Origin: Chamaelirium japonicum
Taxonomy: Eukaryota; Streptophyta; Magnoliopsida; Liliales; Melanthiaceae
Assembly (NCBI GenBank): GCA_947650365.1
Contig: CANTAL010000208.1
Span: 123,501-187,500, forward strand
Direction of reading: 5' to 3'
DNA length: 64,000 nt
The notes beneath the pieces were generated by a model. That model was not told the DNA's origin. It was given only the letters and a program-made list of their open reading frames with translations, and ran no database searches. The stretch's first letter is position 1, and each line of letters starts with the position of its first letter. Of the stretch, positions 1 to 10,600 are shown piece after piece. The position numbers were made by a program, and so were the translations under genes.

Positions 1-668
1 TGTGGTAAATGAACCCGAAGAGCAGGAGTTGTTCCCCCCTAGCGTCTTGTGGCTTCAGTAATCCTTTAGCCTAAGTATGTCAACAATAAACCTTGTTAGC
101 ATTGAGCTACAGTTGACTGTCCTTAGAAAACTCTAAGAATGTTTAGAAGTACTCAGTGATTTAAAGTAGTACTCAGTAGTTGTGGCTCTTATTGAGACAC
201 TTAATTTTTCTAAGTGACTCAGGGTTTTGTGTATCTCTTTGTGCCAAAACCCAGGTCCCGGTAGCTAGAGCTAGCGGATGGTTGGCTGCAGTAGGAGTGG
301 CTATGGATCGTAGCTTGGAGCAATCATGGAGCGCTTAGAGAATGCAGATCGAGAAGTCAGGGTGGAGCCAGTACCTTTGCTAGATAGCCTTGTTGTGGTC
401 TCTAAACCTTGTAAAAGAAGAGAGTTTATTGTTTATGCACTTGTCGTTGTAAATGGTTACCTTTAGTGGAAATGAAAGAGGAATTGATACTTATTACTTC
501 TTAATTAATAATCAAGTAACTTTGAGTGAGGATGCCTTCAGGCTAGATGAGTAGATGTGAGATCGCTGCCTAGCTACTTGATTCGGCATGTGCTCCTGGT
601 GGAGCATTACTACTAGGGGATATGGAGCTGGGCTCATCCCCTAAAAGTGGTGCTTTACTTAGTCGAGT
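1..668. other. Unassigned non-coding sequence
   Basis: No open reading frame, RNA gene or recognisable repeat boundary was found. The text resembles the untranslated or LTR parts of plant retrotransposons in composition, but I could not match it to any other element in the window, so it is left unassigned. Confidence 0.3.
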
Positions 669-669
669 C

Positions 670-670
<1 letters not shown>

Positions 671-721
<51 letters not shown>

Positions 722-722
722 A
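671..722. repeat. CT microsatellite
   Basis: An almost pure (CT)n tract of about 50 bases, interrupted by one TTT, in non-coding DNA. A further 460 bases up to the TRIM at 1188 hold nothing I can identify. Confidence 0.9.
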
Positions 723-1187
723 CCTCTTTGTGCAATGACTTTTTAGTATCCCTTGCAAGGATGGATCCTTGACTAGGTGCTTGGGTGTTCCGATACTACG
801 GGCCATGGGTTAGTCCTCTATGAGGACATGACTCTGTTGAGTACCTTTGGTTTGATCTTGCCCTAGGTCATGGAACCGTCTAAGCAAAGGAGAATAAATT
901 AAATAAATATTTTTAAAAAAATCATCAAAATCTCACATCAAGGTTTTTTCGCCACAAAGGAAAATTCGGGGCGGAACAGGATGATTGTGATTCGTCCACT
1001 ATTTATGCGTCGCACAGTTTGGGCACTACAAGACCTGATACTGACTGATTTCATTAATGGAGCGGAGTTGAGAAGCTTTCTTCTTAGCTTCTATTTGATC
1101 TCTCTTATGGCGGATGAACAATACGTGGCTCCAACCGTGGTTGACACAGGAGGCTTCAACAGCTAACCCGTCATGCAGAGATTGGGC

Positions 1188-1472
1188 TGTTGAGACATGT
1201 TTAGTCCCATATCGGAAAGGGGGCACCATTAGCCCTCTTAATATACATGTTGTGCTCTCCCACCTCAATGAGGTTAGCATTTTGGAGCACTCAAGGTTAG
1301 TAACATGGTATCAGAGTTGGGTCCCACATCGGAATGTTGAGATGAGGGGGACGGTTGAAACATGTTTAGTCCCAAATCGGAAAGAGGGGCACCATTAGGC
1401 CGCTTAATATACATGTTGTGCTCCCCCCCCCCCAAAGAGGTTAGCCTTTTGGAGCACTCCGGGTTAGTAATA
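1188..1472 (+). mobile_element. Very small TRIM/SMART-type LTR retrotransposon
   Basis: Two direct repeats of about 118-120 bp (1188-1305 and about 1353-1472) share start, middle and end: TGTTGAGACATG, TTTAGTCCC..ATCGGAAAG, and GTTAGTAACA. The first is followed directly by TGGTATCAGAGT, the plant initiator-Met tRNA primer-binding site. A purine run GATGAGGGGGAC precedes the second and serves as polypurine tract. The whole element is about 285 bp with only some 47 bp between LTRs, the architecture of TRIM/SMART elements. It is non-coding and would need enzymes in trans. The flanking 5-mers (TGGGC, AAGGC) agree at three of five positions, so the target duplication is doubtful. Confidence 0.75.
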
Positions 1473-2186
1473 AAGGCCATACGAAGTTGTTACATGTGAA
1501 ACCCACGCCTCCTTTCAATACATATGGTGGGGGCCACATGAATAAAGTAACAATTGGACCTTTTCAATTTTCGTCACTAACTTGTAGTGAAACATGGTCC
1601 TATCACTGTGTGACAACGATTAAAGGCACCAGCTTAAACCGCGGTTGGAGCCAAGTATTATTCATGGCGGATTGCCCCCACCCACCATATGGGTGCAACG
1701 TCAAGGTTACAGGCTAGTGAGGCAGTTATTACTGATGGCAACCTCTTAAAACACCAATGAGCTTTTGTCCGAGTGGAACTTCCTCTCAATCTCCATCTAA
1801 TAAAAAGGGTCCCTCTTCGACTCTCAATATGGACAATATGGAGCGAACTTTTCCTCAAGGTCGTTGTTTTCTTATTTGCGCATGTGAATCTTGATTGTTG
1901 ATGCTAAGATAATGGGATTATAAGTTGGTCAAAAGAAGACGAACGAGGCATAAAAACATCTTTGTTGTTCCACCAGTGTTCTCATATTTAGCATTGTGTT
2001 TAACTAAATCACCTTCGCAAACGCATAATACGAGTAGTATTGTATCTATGGTTGTATACTGCAAACAACATAAATATATTCTAATTAGTTAATACGATAC
2101 ATTAAATGAATGTGCAAGCAACATCATATATAGGTGCATAACTAATATTTAGGTCATTCTCGAATGTGGGATTTAGGATTTAACAA
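1473..2186. other. Unassigned non-coding sequence
   Basis: AT-rich DNA with no gene or repeat boundary that I can support. Short ORFs here lack any codon structure or family resemblance. Confidence 0.3.
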
Positions 2187-2776
2187 GGGAAATTTTATTC
2201 GTACCCCAAAAATCTGTAATTAGCCCCAATCTACCTATCGTTTCTCAATAACTTACTCAACAATCCTTTAACACCAACAATGTCCTTTTCTTTTGTACCA
2301 CAAACCCATAACTCAACGTCTTTTGTACCCCCAACCCAACCCAAGGTCTCTTTAAACTTCCTTAGCCCAAGCCCAACCCGTCGGGTTGGTTGGGTTGCGG
2401 GGTGGGTTGACTGGCTTCAATATGGTAGAGGAGCAATAATTCGGGTTGGGCTCGGGTTAGGTTCGGGTTGGCCCACCTAAGTTGCAGCCCTACTTGTGCC
2501 TTCAAGTACCAGCCAACTGCATAGGGTTTATTTAAAAGTGGGGTGTATTCAAGAGTGCATATAATTGGGATATATATATTTAAGGGGGTGTTTGTTTGAT
2601 TGGGGTATAATCAAGTTGGGGCGGGCGATTTAACTAGGGTGCATTGAAGGTGGGGTGTAAGAGGGAAGGGTATTTTTGGGATAGGAATGGGGTATGAAAC
2701 AAAAAAGAGGGGTGTGTTCAAGTTTGTTGGAAATGGGGGCTAATTACATATTTATGGGGTATGAATATAATTTCCC
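2187..2776. mobile_element. hAT-type MITE with about 42-bp inverted repeats (copy 1)
   Basis: The left end GGGAAATTTTATTCGTACCC and the right end, read on the opposite strand as GGGAAATTATATTCATACCC, are inverted repeats that continue to about 42 bp (both reach TGTAATTAGCCCC). The 8-base TTTAACAA occurs on both sides (2179-2186 and 2777-2784). An 8-bp target duplication is the hAT mark. A second copy lies at 40979-41396. This copy is longer because a GGTTGGGTT-rich piece (about 2330-2490), itself like the end of another hAT MITE, sits inside it. No coding capacity. Confidence 0.8.
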
Positions 2777-2784
2777 TTTAACAA

Positions 2785-4857
2785 TTTGATGGGTTCCTAG
2801 AGATTAGGGCAAGTGCATGTATTTTTGTAGTCATCCGTTGACGCCGGGATGAAGACACCCCAAGTGATTATCGGGGAAAGGTTCACCAGCTGTTGAGAGA
2901 ATCAATATCGGATGTCAACAAGAATATCACTATATAGGAGAAAGATGGAGCGCAGGCCGAATCACGTACCATAATTCCACAAGTAGGTTATGCAAAGAAC
3001 ATTATGAAGTCCTACAACACAAACGTTTGACCCTGGATCAATAAATACCCGGTAATTTTTCTATAGAAATTTTTTTCAAAAATTTCAAAGAAATTATAAA
3101 ATTCGAAGAGGAATAAAATGAAAAAATACCAAGGGTAGGACCATGAGAGAGAAGGGGTCTGATGATGATGTTGTTGTTGGAGATCGATTCCTTACAAGGG
3201 GTTTTCATGACATTCAGCTGAGACAGAGAGGAGTCCGGTGGCGGTGCTCCTACTCCTCCGCTGTAGATAGCCTTCTCGCTCCAAAAAAGATGCGCCCTCC
3301 CTCTATCTTTATCTCTCCTTCCCTCTGTTTCCTGCTCTCCCTCCCTCTCTTCCTCTCTCTTTTTTTCTCTTCTCTTTGCTACAAATGGGGAACCGAGAGA
3401 AAAAATTGAAAACCCTCGGGCGGCCTCTTCACTAGGGATGAAAATCGCGGGAGCAAAATTCTAAAAAAAAAAAGGTAAAAAAAGTAAAGGATTGAAACTT
3501 GGGTTCGGTTTGATCAATACAGGTTAGTTGGGGGTCATTTTGGATAAAACCTCTTTATAAAACTAGATGCCATGTCCTGCCATTGATTGCAACCTTACTT
3601 AGGTGCACATGGTGAGCTTATAACTCATGAATTTATATTTACCACACATATCTGAGTTATCTAAATCACACAAAAGTGGACTAGTGGATTTACTCATTTC
3701 ATATACAAGGGCTTGTGAGTTTAAGGAATGTATGATAAACATGAGTCAAGTTTGCTGGGATTGACATGCAAGACACACTAATCCCAAAAACATTATGATG
3801 TCAACATCGACCTATAGTCACCGACACGCCCATCGGATATTTTTTGAAAGAAAATTCATATTATGTCCTCCTGGTCAATTTTTTTTTTTATTGTGTCGGT
3901 GGTTGCTGGCTTACACTATTTAATAAAATTTAACTTTTGTCAGACAAATTATTCATAAAAGTGTTTTGCTATTGTTTCAACTTTTCCAACTCATTTACTG
4001 GAGTTGGGGATACTAGATACAGAAGTACAAGGAAGGGTGGGTTAGGGTTACGATGGGGAGACGGACAAAGGAGGGGAGTGGGCAACTAGAAAAGTTAAGA
4101 AGAATGAGAAGAATATATGTGTTAGAGTTTTGATGGTGGGTAAGACATATGGTATCGTAGAAGAAGTAGTAGATGGAGTGGAGAAGAAGAAAAGGAGGAG
4201 GACAAGGAGAGGGAAGAGGAAACGAAAGAGACGAAGGGTGGGTGCCAATACCAAAGTGGTGCCAATGTAGACACTCTTTCGTTGGGTGCCAATACAAAGT
4301 AGGCTCCGAGCTTAAATTCGAGGAATTCGTGGGTGCAGAGAATTCCTTTTTTTGTTGTAAAGGGAGAGGGTATATATTTGATAAGCAAATTGAAAACATG
4401 ACCACACTATTTATAATACAAGTTACAATGCGTTCGTTTTATTTACAAGCATGTCACTATGCATAGATATTTCAGACTGTCCAACCATATACACAAAGGC
4501 TGATATTTGTAGAGAACGAATGAAATAGCCCTTAAGGCAAATGAGATTCACCTGGGAAGGGGGTTAAGAATGATTGATTTTAAATGGAGTTAAGATGGAG
4601 GGATATGATTGAGGGAAAAAGTAATATATGATTTCAGAACTGGATTGTAAAAAAATCTATGACAAAATACATTTGAGGGGTTTTATGTAAAACCTTGGGG
4701 ATATGTTTGGCAATAGCATTATTGTTCACACGTTTTTTCACTATGGATAAATTTCTTAGACCCAATCGAAACATGACATGTGGCACTCCTTTTCTCCCTT
4801 TTTTTTTCTCTCCGCTGAAATATCTCTCCCTCTCTTTGTGGTCCCCCCCCCATTTAG
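2785..4857. other. Unassigned, partly purine-rich non-coding DNA
   Basis: About 2 kb without a supportable gene. It has pyrimidine- and purine-rich strips (3290-3400 and 4150-4240) that produce spurious long ORFs on both strands, and several A/T homopolymers. No transposon boundary was recognised. Confidence 0.3.
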
Positions 4858-5283
4858 GAGAGCATTTTTACTACTCCATTACTTTGCTGCACTTACTTAC
4901 GGTGCAATAGTGGTTTGCCACGTCGTTCAAAAGAAAGGGCATAATGGGTGGGTCGGTGGTCCACACTCAGCAGTAGAGAAATGATCCAATAAGGTGTCCG
5001 ATATGTAAGGTGACGCATCACAGCCATCTGATGGCTGGCAACCCCACAGCTGAATGACACTCAGCCCAAACTGATGGCTGCGATGTGCCGCTTACATACG
5101 GAACACCCTATGGAATCACTCACTACTCTAGCAATATTGTGTCCAGTTCGTCATGTTTGGAACAAGAAGCGAAGGTCTAGTGGCGTGACGTGATCAATGG
5201 CGAGAAGCTTTTGATAACATGGCATACCACAATTGGGCCATAAACAATTGCATCAAAGCAATCAGATGGCAAAAAATACCCCT
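4858..5283. mobile_element. MITE family M1, copy 1, carrying a nested MITE
   Basis: The left arm starts GAGAGCATTTTTACTACTCC. Its complement reappears at the right end (about 5210-5283), with matching internal text around CAATAGTGGTTTGCCACGTC. The element is longer than its sibling at 5351-5554 because a separate foldback (4985-5113) lies inside. No clear target duplication was found. Non-coding. Confidence 0.6.
4985..5113. mobile_element. Small foldback MITE nested in M1
   Basis: About 130 bp that folds on itself. The left arm around AAGGTGTCCGATATGTAAGG..CGCATCACAGCCAT matches the complement of the right arm ending GCTTACATACGGAACACCCTAT over about 40 bases with scattered mismatches. A spacer of about 45 bases separates the arms. 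Confidence 0.6.
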
Positions 5284-5291
5284 ATTTAGTG

Positions 5292-5292
<1 letters not shown>

Positions 5293-5334
<42 letters not shown>
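5293..5334. repeat. CT microsatellite
   Basis: A pure (CT)n tract of about 42 bases between the two M1 MITE copies. Antisense it generates a meaningless RERERE ORF. Confidence 0.9.
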
Positions 5335-5336
<2 letters not shown>

Positions 5337-5350
5337 CCAGCTTTTTCTGA

Positions 5351-5554
5351 GAGAGCATTTTTGCTATCCGATGCATTTGCTGCACTTGCTTATTACCCAA
5401 TTGTGGGCTGCCACATCATCCAAAAGAAAGGGCATGCATAATTGGCTTCACTTGCTACAGGACTACACTTGTCCCATTATTGCATTTCTAATAGACGATG
5501 TGGCAGCACACGATTGGGCCATAGTCAAGTGAATAGGGTAGCAAAAATGATCTC
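5351..5554. mobile_element. MITE family M1, copy 2
   Basis: Left end GAGAGCATTTTTGCTATCC and right end (complement GAGATCATTTTTGCTACCC) form terminal inverted repeats. Pairing continues inward through CCCAATTGTGGGCTGCCACATC against its complement. This is the short, uninterrupted form of the element at 4858-5283, so the pair defines the family. Non-coding. Confidence 0.65.
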
Positions 5555-5656
5555 CGTCTTTTGTCTTTATTTTTCAAAAAATAAAAAAACTTTTTTGGCC
5601 CCCGCCAACACCAAAGAATGATTTACCAAGTCCGCAGACAATTGCCAACAAATACT

Positions 5657-5950
5657 TGGTCCATTGTTTGGACGGATCTGATGAAACAGAAGGTATAAGA
5701 GTTTTTTCTTTTTTTTAAGTTGTACTCCTGAGCTAGGGTCCATTGTTTGGATGACTCTAAGGAAACAAAAGGTATAAAAGTAAAAAAATTGTCTGGAGTT
5801 GTACTCCAAACAAAAGTCTATTTTTGGATAGCTCTAATGACAGATGGTATAAAAGGGGAAAAAAATTGTGTGGAGTCGTACTCCATGAACCGGGGTCCGT
5901 TGTTCGGACATCTCTAAACAGACGGTTATATATAAAAAGTCAAAAAATAT
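5657..5950. repeat. Minisatellite, four units of about 78 bp
   Basis: Four diverged units start near 5659, 5737, 5815 and 5892. Each contains a variant of GGTCCATTGTTTGGA, a CTCTAA..ACAGA core, GGTATAAAAG and GTTGTACTCC. The spacing is constant at 77-78 bases. The unit does not keep one reading frame. Confidence 0.7.
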
Positions 5951-6767
5951 TATTTTGGTCTGTCGGACAACCTCGCTCGAGACCATCCCAGCTGCCGAAG
6001 CGACCTAAGAACTCAGGGTCGGGTTGAGAAAACCCAATCCTAACCCTAACCAAGCCATTTAGCCCAACCCTAACCAACCCGGTCAACTCGAATCGGGTCG
6101 GGTATCATAGGTTAGTGAAGTACTGAAGACTGAGATGAATACAATTGATTATTAAAAGTTTTTTACTTTGTGATTCAATGCATGTTTCACTGGGGTAGGG
6201 CCGCCGTAGTCGGGTGTTACCGTCGAAGGTGTGTGTTGATGCCAAAGTTGTCCGATTGTGCCGTGCCGCTAGCTGCATCGAAGGCACCCGCTACGTGCCA
6301 CGCCAAAGGCACCCGCTGCGTGCCGATTGGTACGGACTTTCACTATTTGTATTTAAATTCAAACAGTTCCGAAGGCGTCGGTTTCGTACCCATCGGCATG
6401 GGCATACACGAGTAATTAATAAAGAAAAGCATGTGTGTTAAGAGACAATGATGACACATAAGAAGCAACACAAGTATAAAAGATCAAAAAGACCTCCAGA
6501 TGATCCGGTTGACGCCAACTCTCCAATGCTCTCGAGGACACAGTTAGGACGTTGGTGATATGGCACTGCCTGTCGCTATAGATTAATATCGTGAACATGA
6601 CATCTGCATAACAATTTAACTTCCTTTTCTACGTATAAAAACCTTCGAATTTCAGATTTTTTAAAATGATATTCTTAATTAACTATTCACAGGATATAGT
6701 TTTTTATTTTTTTTTGACCCTTCATCAAGATTTTAAAGGATGAAAAATGGCATATGGTATATCAAAC
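5951..6767. other. Unassigned non-coding sequence
   Basis: It holds a short GGGTCGGG-type strip near 6010-6105, like the ends of the hAT MITEs elsewhere, but no definable element. The ORFs are short and unlike known proteins. Confidence 0.3.
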
Positions 6768-7156
6768 TAGGGCTGGCAATTTCGGACCCGGCGGGTCTGG
6801 TCAGGGCTAAACGGGTCGACACGATAGGCTCATTTAATAAACGGGTCGGGTCCGTGTTTAGGGTCTAGACACGGTAGACCCGGGAAAACCGGTTTAAAAT
6901 TCAACGGGTCGTGTCAGGTTAGGTCTACCCGCAATTGGATCAGCGGGTCTATCGGGTTAGGTCGGGTCGAGTCGGATCGGGTCAGCTGAATAAACCCGTG
7001 TGGTAAACGGGTCTTATCAGGTCTACCCGTTTATTAACGGGTCGGGTACGGGTTTAGGATCTAGACACGATTAGTTAAACAGGTCGGGCCCGGGTCTAGG
7101 GGTTTTGGACACGACACGAACCCAACCCGACACGACCCGACCCATTGCCACCCCTA
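6768..7156 (+). mobile_element. hAT MITE, GGGTCGGGT-rich family, copy 1
   Basis: It starts TAGGGCTGGCAATTTCGG and ends CATTGCCACCCCTA, which are inverted repeats of the hAT style. The 8-bp duplication TATCAAAC is perfect (6760-6767 and 7157-7164). The interior is a mosaic of ACGGGTCGGGT and CTACCCG motifs with no coding frame. It is the reverse-orientation relative of 19673-20152. Confidence 0.85.
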
Positions 7157-7164
7157 TATCAAAC

Positions 7165-7640
7165 TCATCTGCTATATCTTTTGTACAAAAAATGACCTCG
7201 AAAACGGATTGATGAGGGGAAATTGGGTTTCTGCCCAAAATTTTGTTGTTCTTTTGTCAAGGAAATCGCGGAAGGAGGGTTTCTCGATGGATCTTTTTCC
7301 ACGCCCAACGAAGAAATCATATCCCTCCTAAACCGACAGAAATTGGCTTTCCTTTGTCATCGTGAAACCTTGATGTCAGAGGGGTGATTTTCCCTCGAGA
7401 GCCCTCGTCCTCTCCGGCCATCATTCCGCATGCAGGACCTCGCCGGATTTCTATGGCAACCTCTAACCCTAGTTTTCCATGGTGGTTCTCTCCCACCACC
7501 TTCACATGTCCTTGCAAGACCTCAATTCTGCATCAGGCCTCAATTCTCGAGTTTGTGGAGGTGCTACCACTTGCAGCCTTTCACTTCCTTGTTGGTGGAG
7601 ATGGTCGCAAGGTTAGAACTGGTGATCAAGGAAGTGGAGT
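7165..7640. other. Unassigned, possibly gene-derived sequence next to the CACTA end
   Basis: Moderate-GC DNA with an ORF on the plus strand from 7430 and overlapping frames on both strands. I do not recognise a protein family. It could be a captured or degraded gene fragment, but nothing in the sequence establishes that. Confidence 0.25.
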
Positions 7641-8000
7641 CACTACAAGAAAGATGTTTATTACTGACGGAATATTCTATTACCGTCGGTAAAATAGAGG
7701 TTATTACCGACGGAATATTTTATTACCGTCGGTATAATAACTTCAATTTTAATTTTTTTTTCTGATTTTAATTACAGGCGGAATAAAAGTAGCAATCGGT
7801 ATAATATTATTCGCGACGGTATATATTATAATTGTTGGTAATATATAATATATTACCGACGGATTATAAATTAATCATCGGTATTATAATTTTTTTGTAT
7901 ATAATACTTATTACATATTATTTACCGACGGAGATATATATGCCATCGGTAAATATTTACTTATTACCGACAGGAGTTTAATTGTCCGTCGGTAAAAACC
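7641..8000 (+). mobile_element. CACTA (En/Spm-type) transposon left end with subterminal repeats
   Basis: It begins with CACTACAAGAAA, the canonical plant CACTA terminus. At least eight subterminal copies follow of TTACCGACGG or its complement CCGTCGGTAA (for example near 7665, 7687, 7702, 7723, 7855, 7922, 7970 and 7986). Such arrays bind the transposase in this superfamily. No matching right end (TTTCTTGTAGTG) was found, so only one terminus is present. The following 8050-8230, CT-rich with short exon-like GC-rich text, could be its leader, which is inference. Confidence 0.8.
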
Positions 8001-8374
8001 CTGCGATTATAATAAGAAATCTCGATCCTTTTTTTGCCATAACTACTGAAATCGATCAGAAGATCGAGAGCGGCGGTGACCGATCACGACAACTGACGAT
8101 CCCCGCGTGCCTCCAGCTTCGATCCGCCTCTGCCGCCTGCTCCTCCTCCTCCAGTGAGTCTCCGGCAGGCCCATCCTCTTCTCCTCCTCCTCTGGCTGTG
8201 GCCTCCCTCTCTCTCTCCTTAATTTATTTTGTTCCAAATCGCACCTTAAAGTTTGAAATGTTAGCACAATACCCTTTTGTCAACTAATTAATTTCCTCAT
8301 TTGATCATTTTTATCTGATTAAAACTGAATTGCAGGGGGCAAAATATAGTTTTTAAAATTTATAGGGGGATTGT

Positions 8375-8880
8375 GTTTAGGGCTCATGAGTAGCTCACGA
8401 ACAAGCTCGATAAAAGCTAATTCGAGCTTGTTCGATTACTACTTGAGCCAAGCCCAAGCCAAGAGTATACGTTTAGGCTTGTTTAATAAACATGTCAAGC
8501 TCAAACATACTAAAGCTTGGCTCGGTTGGTCTCGTGAACATGTTCGTTTAGGATTATGAGCAAGCTCGTGAATAGGCCTATGAATAAGTTCATAAAAGGC
8601 ATAAATAGACCAAATATATATAGTCTAAGATTTGGCTTAAGATAAAGTTCATGAACAAGCTCGGTAAAAGCCCATTCGAGTAGGCTCGTTTATTAAATGA
8701 GCCAAGCTCAAATAGATCAAAGCTTGGCTCAACTCGATTACTAAACAAGCCAAGTCCAAGCTTGAACAACCAAGCTTTTAACTGAACATGCCCTTTTAAC
8801 TGAACATGCCAAGCGCAAGCTTGAACAACCAATCTTTTAACCGAAGAAACAAGCCAAGCCCAAACTTGAACATTTTAAGA
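8375..8880. repeat. AAGCTCG/GAGCTTG-rich dispersed repeat
   Basis: Dozens of short direct and inverted words (GAACAAGCTCG, GCCAAGC, AAGCTTGAAC) fill about 500 bp. This is the style of non-autonomous hAT elements. The left end may be TAGGGCTCATGAGTAGCTC at 8377, but I could not find the matching right end or a target duplication. It ends with a near-duplicate of 'CAAGCTTGAACAACCAA' at 8757 and 8817. Non-coding. Confidence 0.45.
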
Positions 8881-9182
8881 GATTTCTGCTTTTATTTTTT
8901 CATGTTCCTTTTTTCTCTTGATCTTGTTGTTGCATAGTGGAAATCTATTTTAATTTCTTGCTTAAAAGAACAATGAAAATCTATTAGATTTCACTATGTT
9001 TGATTTTTTTCCCCTTCATTTTCCTACGTAAAAGAGCAATGAAAATTTAGTAGGGTGAAAATAATTTATGTAGAAAAATTTTTTTACATAAATTAATTTT
9101 TTTTTTTTCCTGGAAACCTTTTTATTTCCTGAAAACCAAAAGAACAGACCATAAATGGGGTTTTGGATGGAAAAAAAGAATT

Positions 9183-9184
<2 letters not shown>

Positions 9185-9273
<89 letters not shown>
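9185..9273. repeat. AT microsatellite
   Basis: A pure (AT)n tract of about 89 bases. It explains the poly(IY) ORF on the minus strand. Confidence 0.95.
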
Positions 9274-9278
<5 letters not shown>

Positions 9279-9430
9279 TCTACCCGATTAACTTTCAGGT
9301 ATGGCATGGGTATTAGTTAATACAGTTCACTCCAAACTCATTGTTATGTATCCAAATTCTAACAGAACTTATATCCCTACCCAAACTTGTACTCCACTAA
9401 AACCATTGTACTAAGAAACCAAAAGAGCTT

Positions 9431-9749
9431 TTTTTATTTGTTTGGTACAAAAGACGGTGGTCATGACATAATGGCTCTAAGATCCAGGAACTCGTTGTCC
9501 CAGAAGCTCTCACATCCAAGCAATATATTCTGTTGGGCAAGCCAGTGAATCGCCCTATTCAGTAATGAGCTGAAAAGTCCCCCCTACCAAGCACCAGCGC
9601 ATCCATAGCCTGAGAAGTGTCGATGAGAATAACCACCCGACAAGTATTATGCCGGACTAGCTCATCAAAAGCCCTTCAAAGCCCACAGCTCAGCCTGAAG
9701 GGACGAGTTTCCCCGGCATAGAAAATTAGGAATGCTCCCGCCGTCTTAG
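9431..9749 (-). mobile_element. 5'-truncated LINE tail encoding part of RNase H
   Basis: Read on the minus strand, it carries the RNase H signature of the plant LINE family also seen at 31.5 kb and 10.6 kb (conserved words VVILIDTSQAMDALVLGRG). It ends in a short A tail (T run at 9431-9435). The 12-base CCAAAAGAGCTT lies on both sides (9419-9430 and 9750-9761). This target duplication proves a distinct, severely 5'-truncated insertion of about 319 bp. Internal stops make it non-functional. Confidence 0.8.
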
Positions 9750-9829
9750 CCAAAAGAGCTTCTTAACAATGCATTGTAATACCTTGATTTTGTTTTCCTC
9801 AAGTAATTGTATATAATATGGCGAAAAGA

Positions 9830-10497
9830 GAGAAAATTATACCCGATTCATACTTGAAACCCAAAGCAAAACCCGATGGGGTATGGATTCTTTTCTACCT
9901 GAATGGGTATGGGTCGGGTACGGATCCTACCATACCTGAATGGGTATGAGTAAGGGTGGGGTACTCGTACCCATTCACATTCGGGTATGGCAGGGTCCAT
10001 AACCCGACCCATACCCATTCGGATAGAAGAGGGTCCATACCTGATTCATACCCATTCGGGTTTCTGGTTTTGCATTGGTTCGGATTTCGGGTATGAATTG
10101 GGTATACTTTTGTCTCATTTTATCCATCATATATGCAATTACTCTAGAAAAAAAAAATCAAGGTATCACAATCTAATGTTAAGAAGATCTTTTTGTTTCT
10201 TGTTACAGCTGTTTTGGTTGAGTATAAGTTTGGGTAAGATAAAAGTTCGGTTAGAATTTAGATATATGACAATGAGTATGGAGTCGAATTGTATTATATT
10301 CCAGTATACACATGCAAGAGGGGCAATCGGGTTTCGGGTATGGACATTGAGGTGCCCATATCCATACTCGAACGTTAATCGAATAGAGTTCCTAGATCCA
10401 TACCCTATCCAAATCATGTTCCAGGTACAAAATTTGTACCCATACCAGACATTTCGGGTTGGGTATTCAGATTTTCGAAGTCCATTGCCACCCCTAC
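9830..10497. repeat. CGGGTATG-rich repeat with a hAT-like right end
   Basis: The block is saturated with GGGTATG/CATACCC words and ends CCATTGCCACCCCTAC, the same terminus as the hAT MITEs at 6768 and 19673. I could not locate the left end or the target duplication. The 222-codon plus-strand ORF across it (from 9987) is open only because of the repeat composition. Confidence 0.45.
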
Positions 10498-10600
10498 ATG
10501 TACCTTTCTTTTCTTTATTAGAGAGAATTAAAAATATTAATAATAAAAGTCTACATGAAGAGCAGACAGCAGCAGCAGCAGCAGCAGCAACGGATAACAC

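Noticed and set aside
4013..4405. 130-codon minus-strand ORF and overlapping plus ORF
   Set aside because: Low-complexity purine/pyrimidine strip, no family resemblance, several frames open at once.
6025..6080. Interstitial telomere repeat (CCTAACCCTAACC)
   Set aside because: Only two adjacent CCCTAAC units, embedded in a GGGTCGGG-type repeat.
9122..9307. 61-codon poly(IY) ORF
   Set aside because: Translation of the AT microsatellite.
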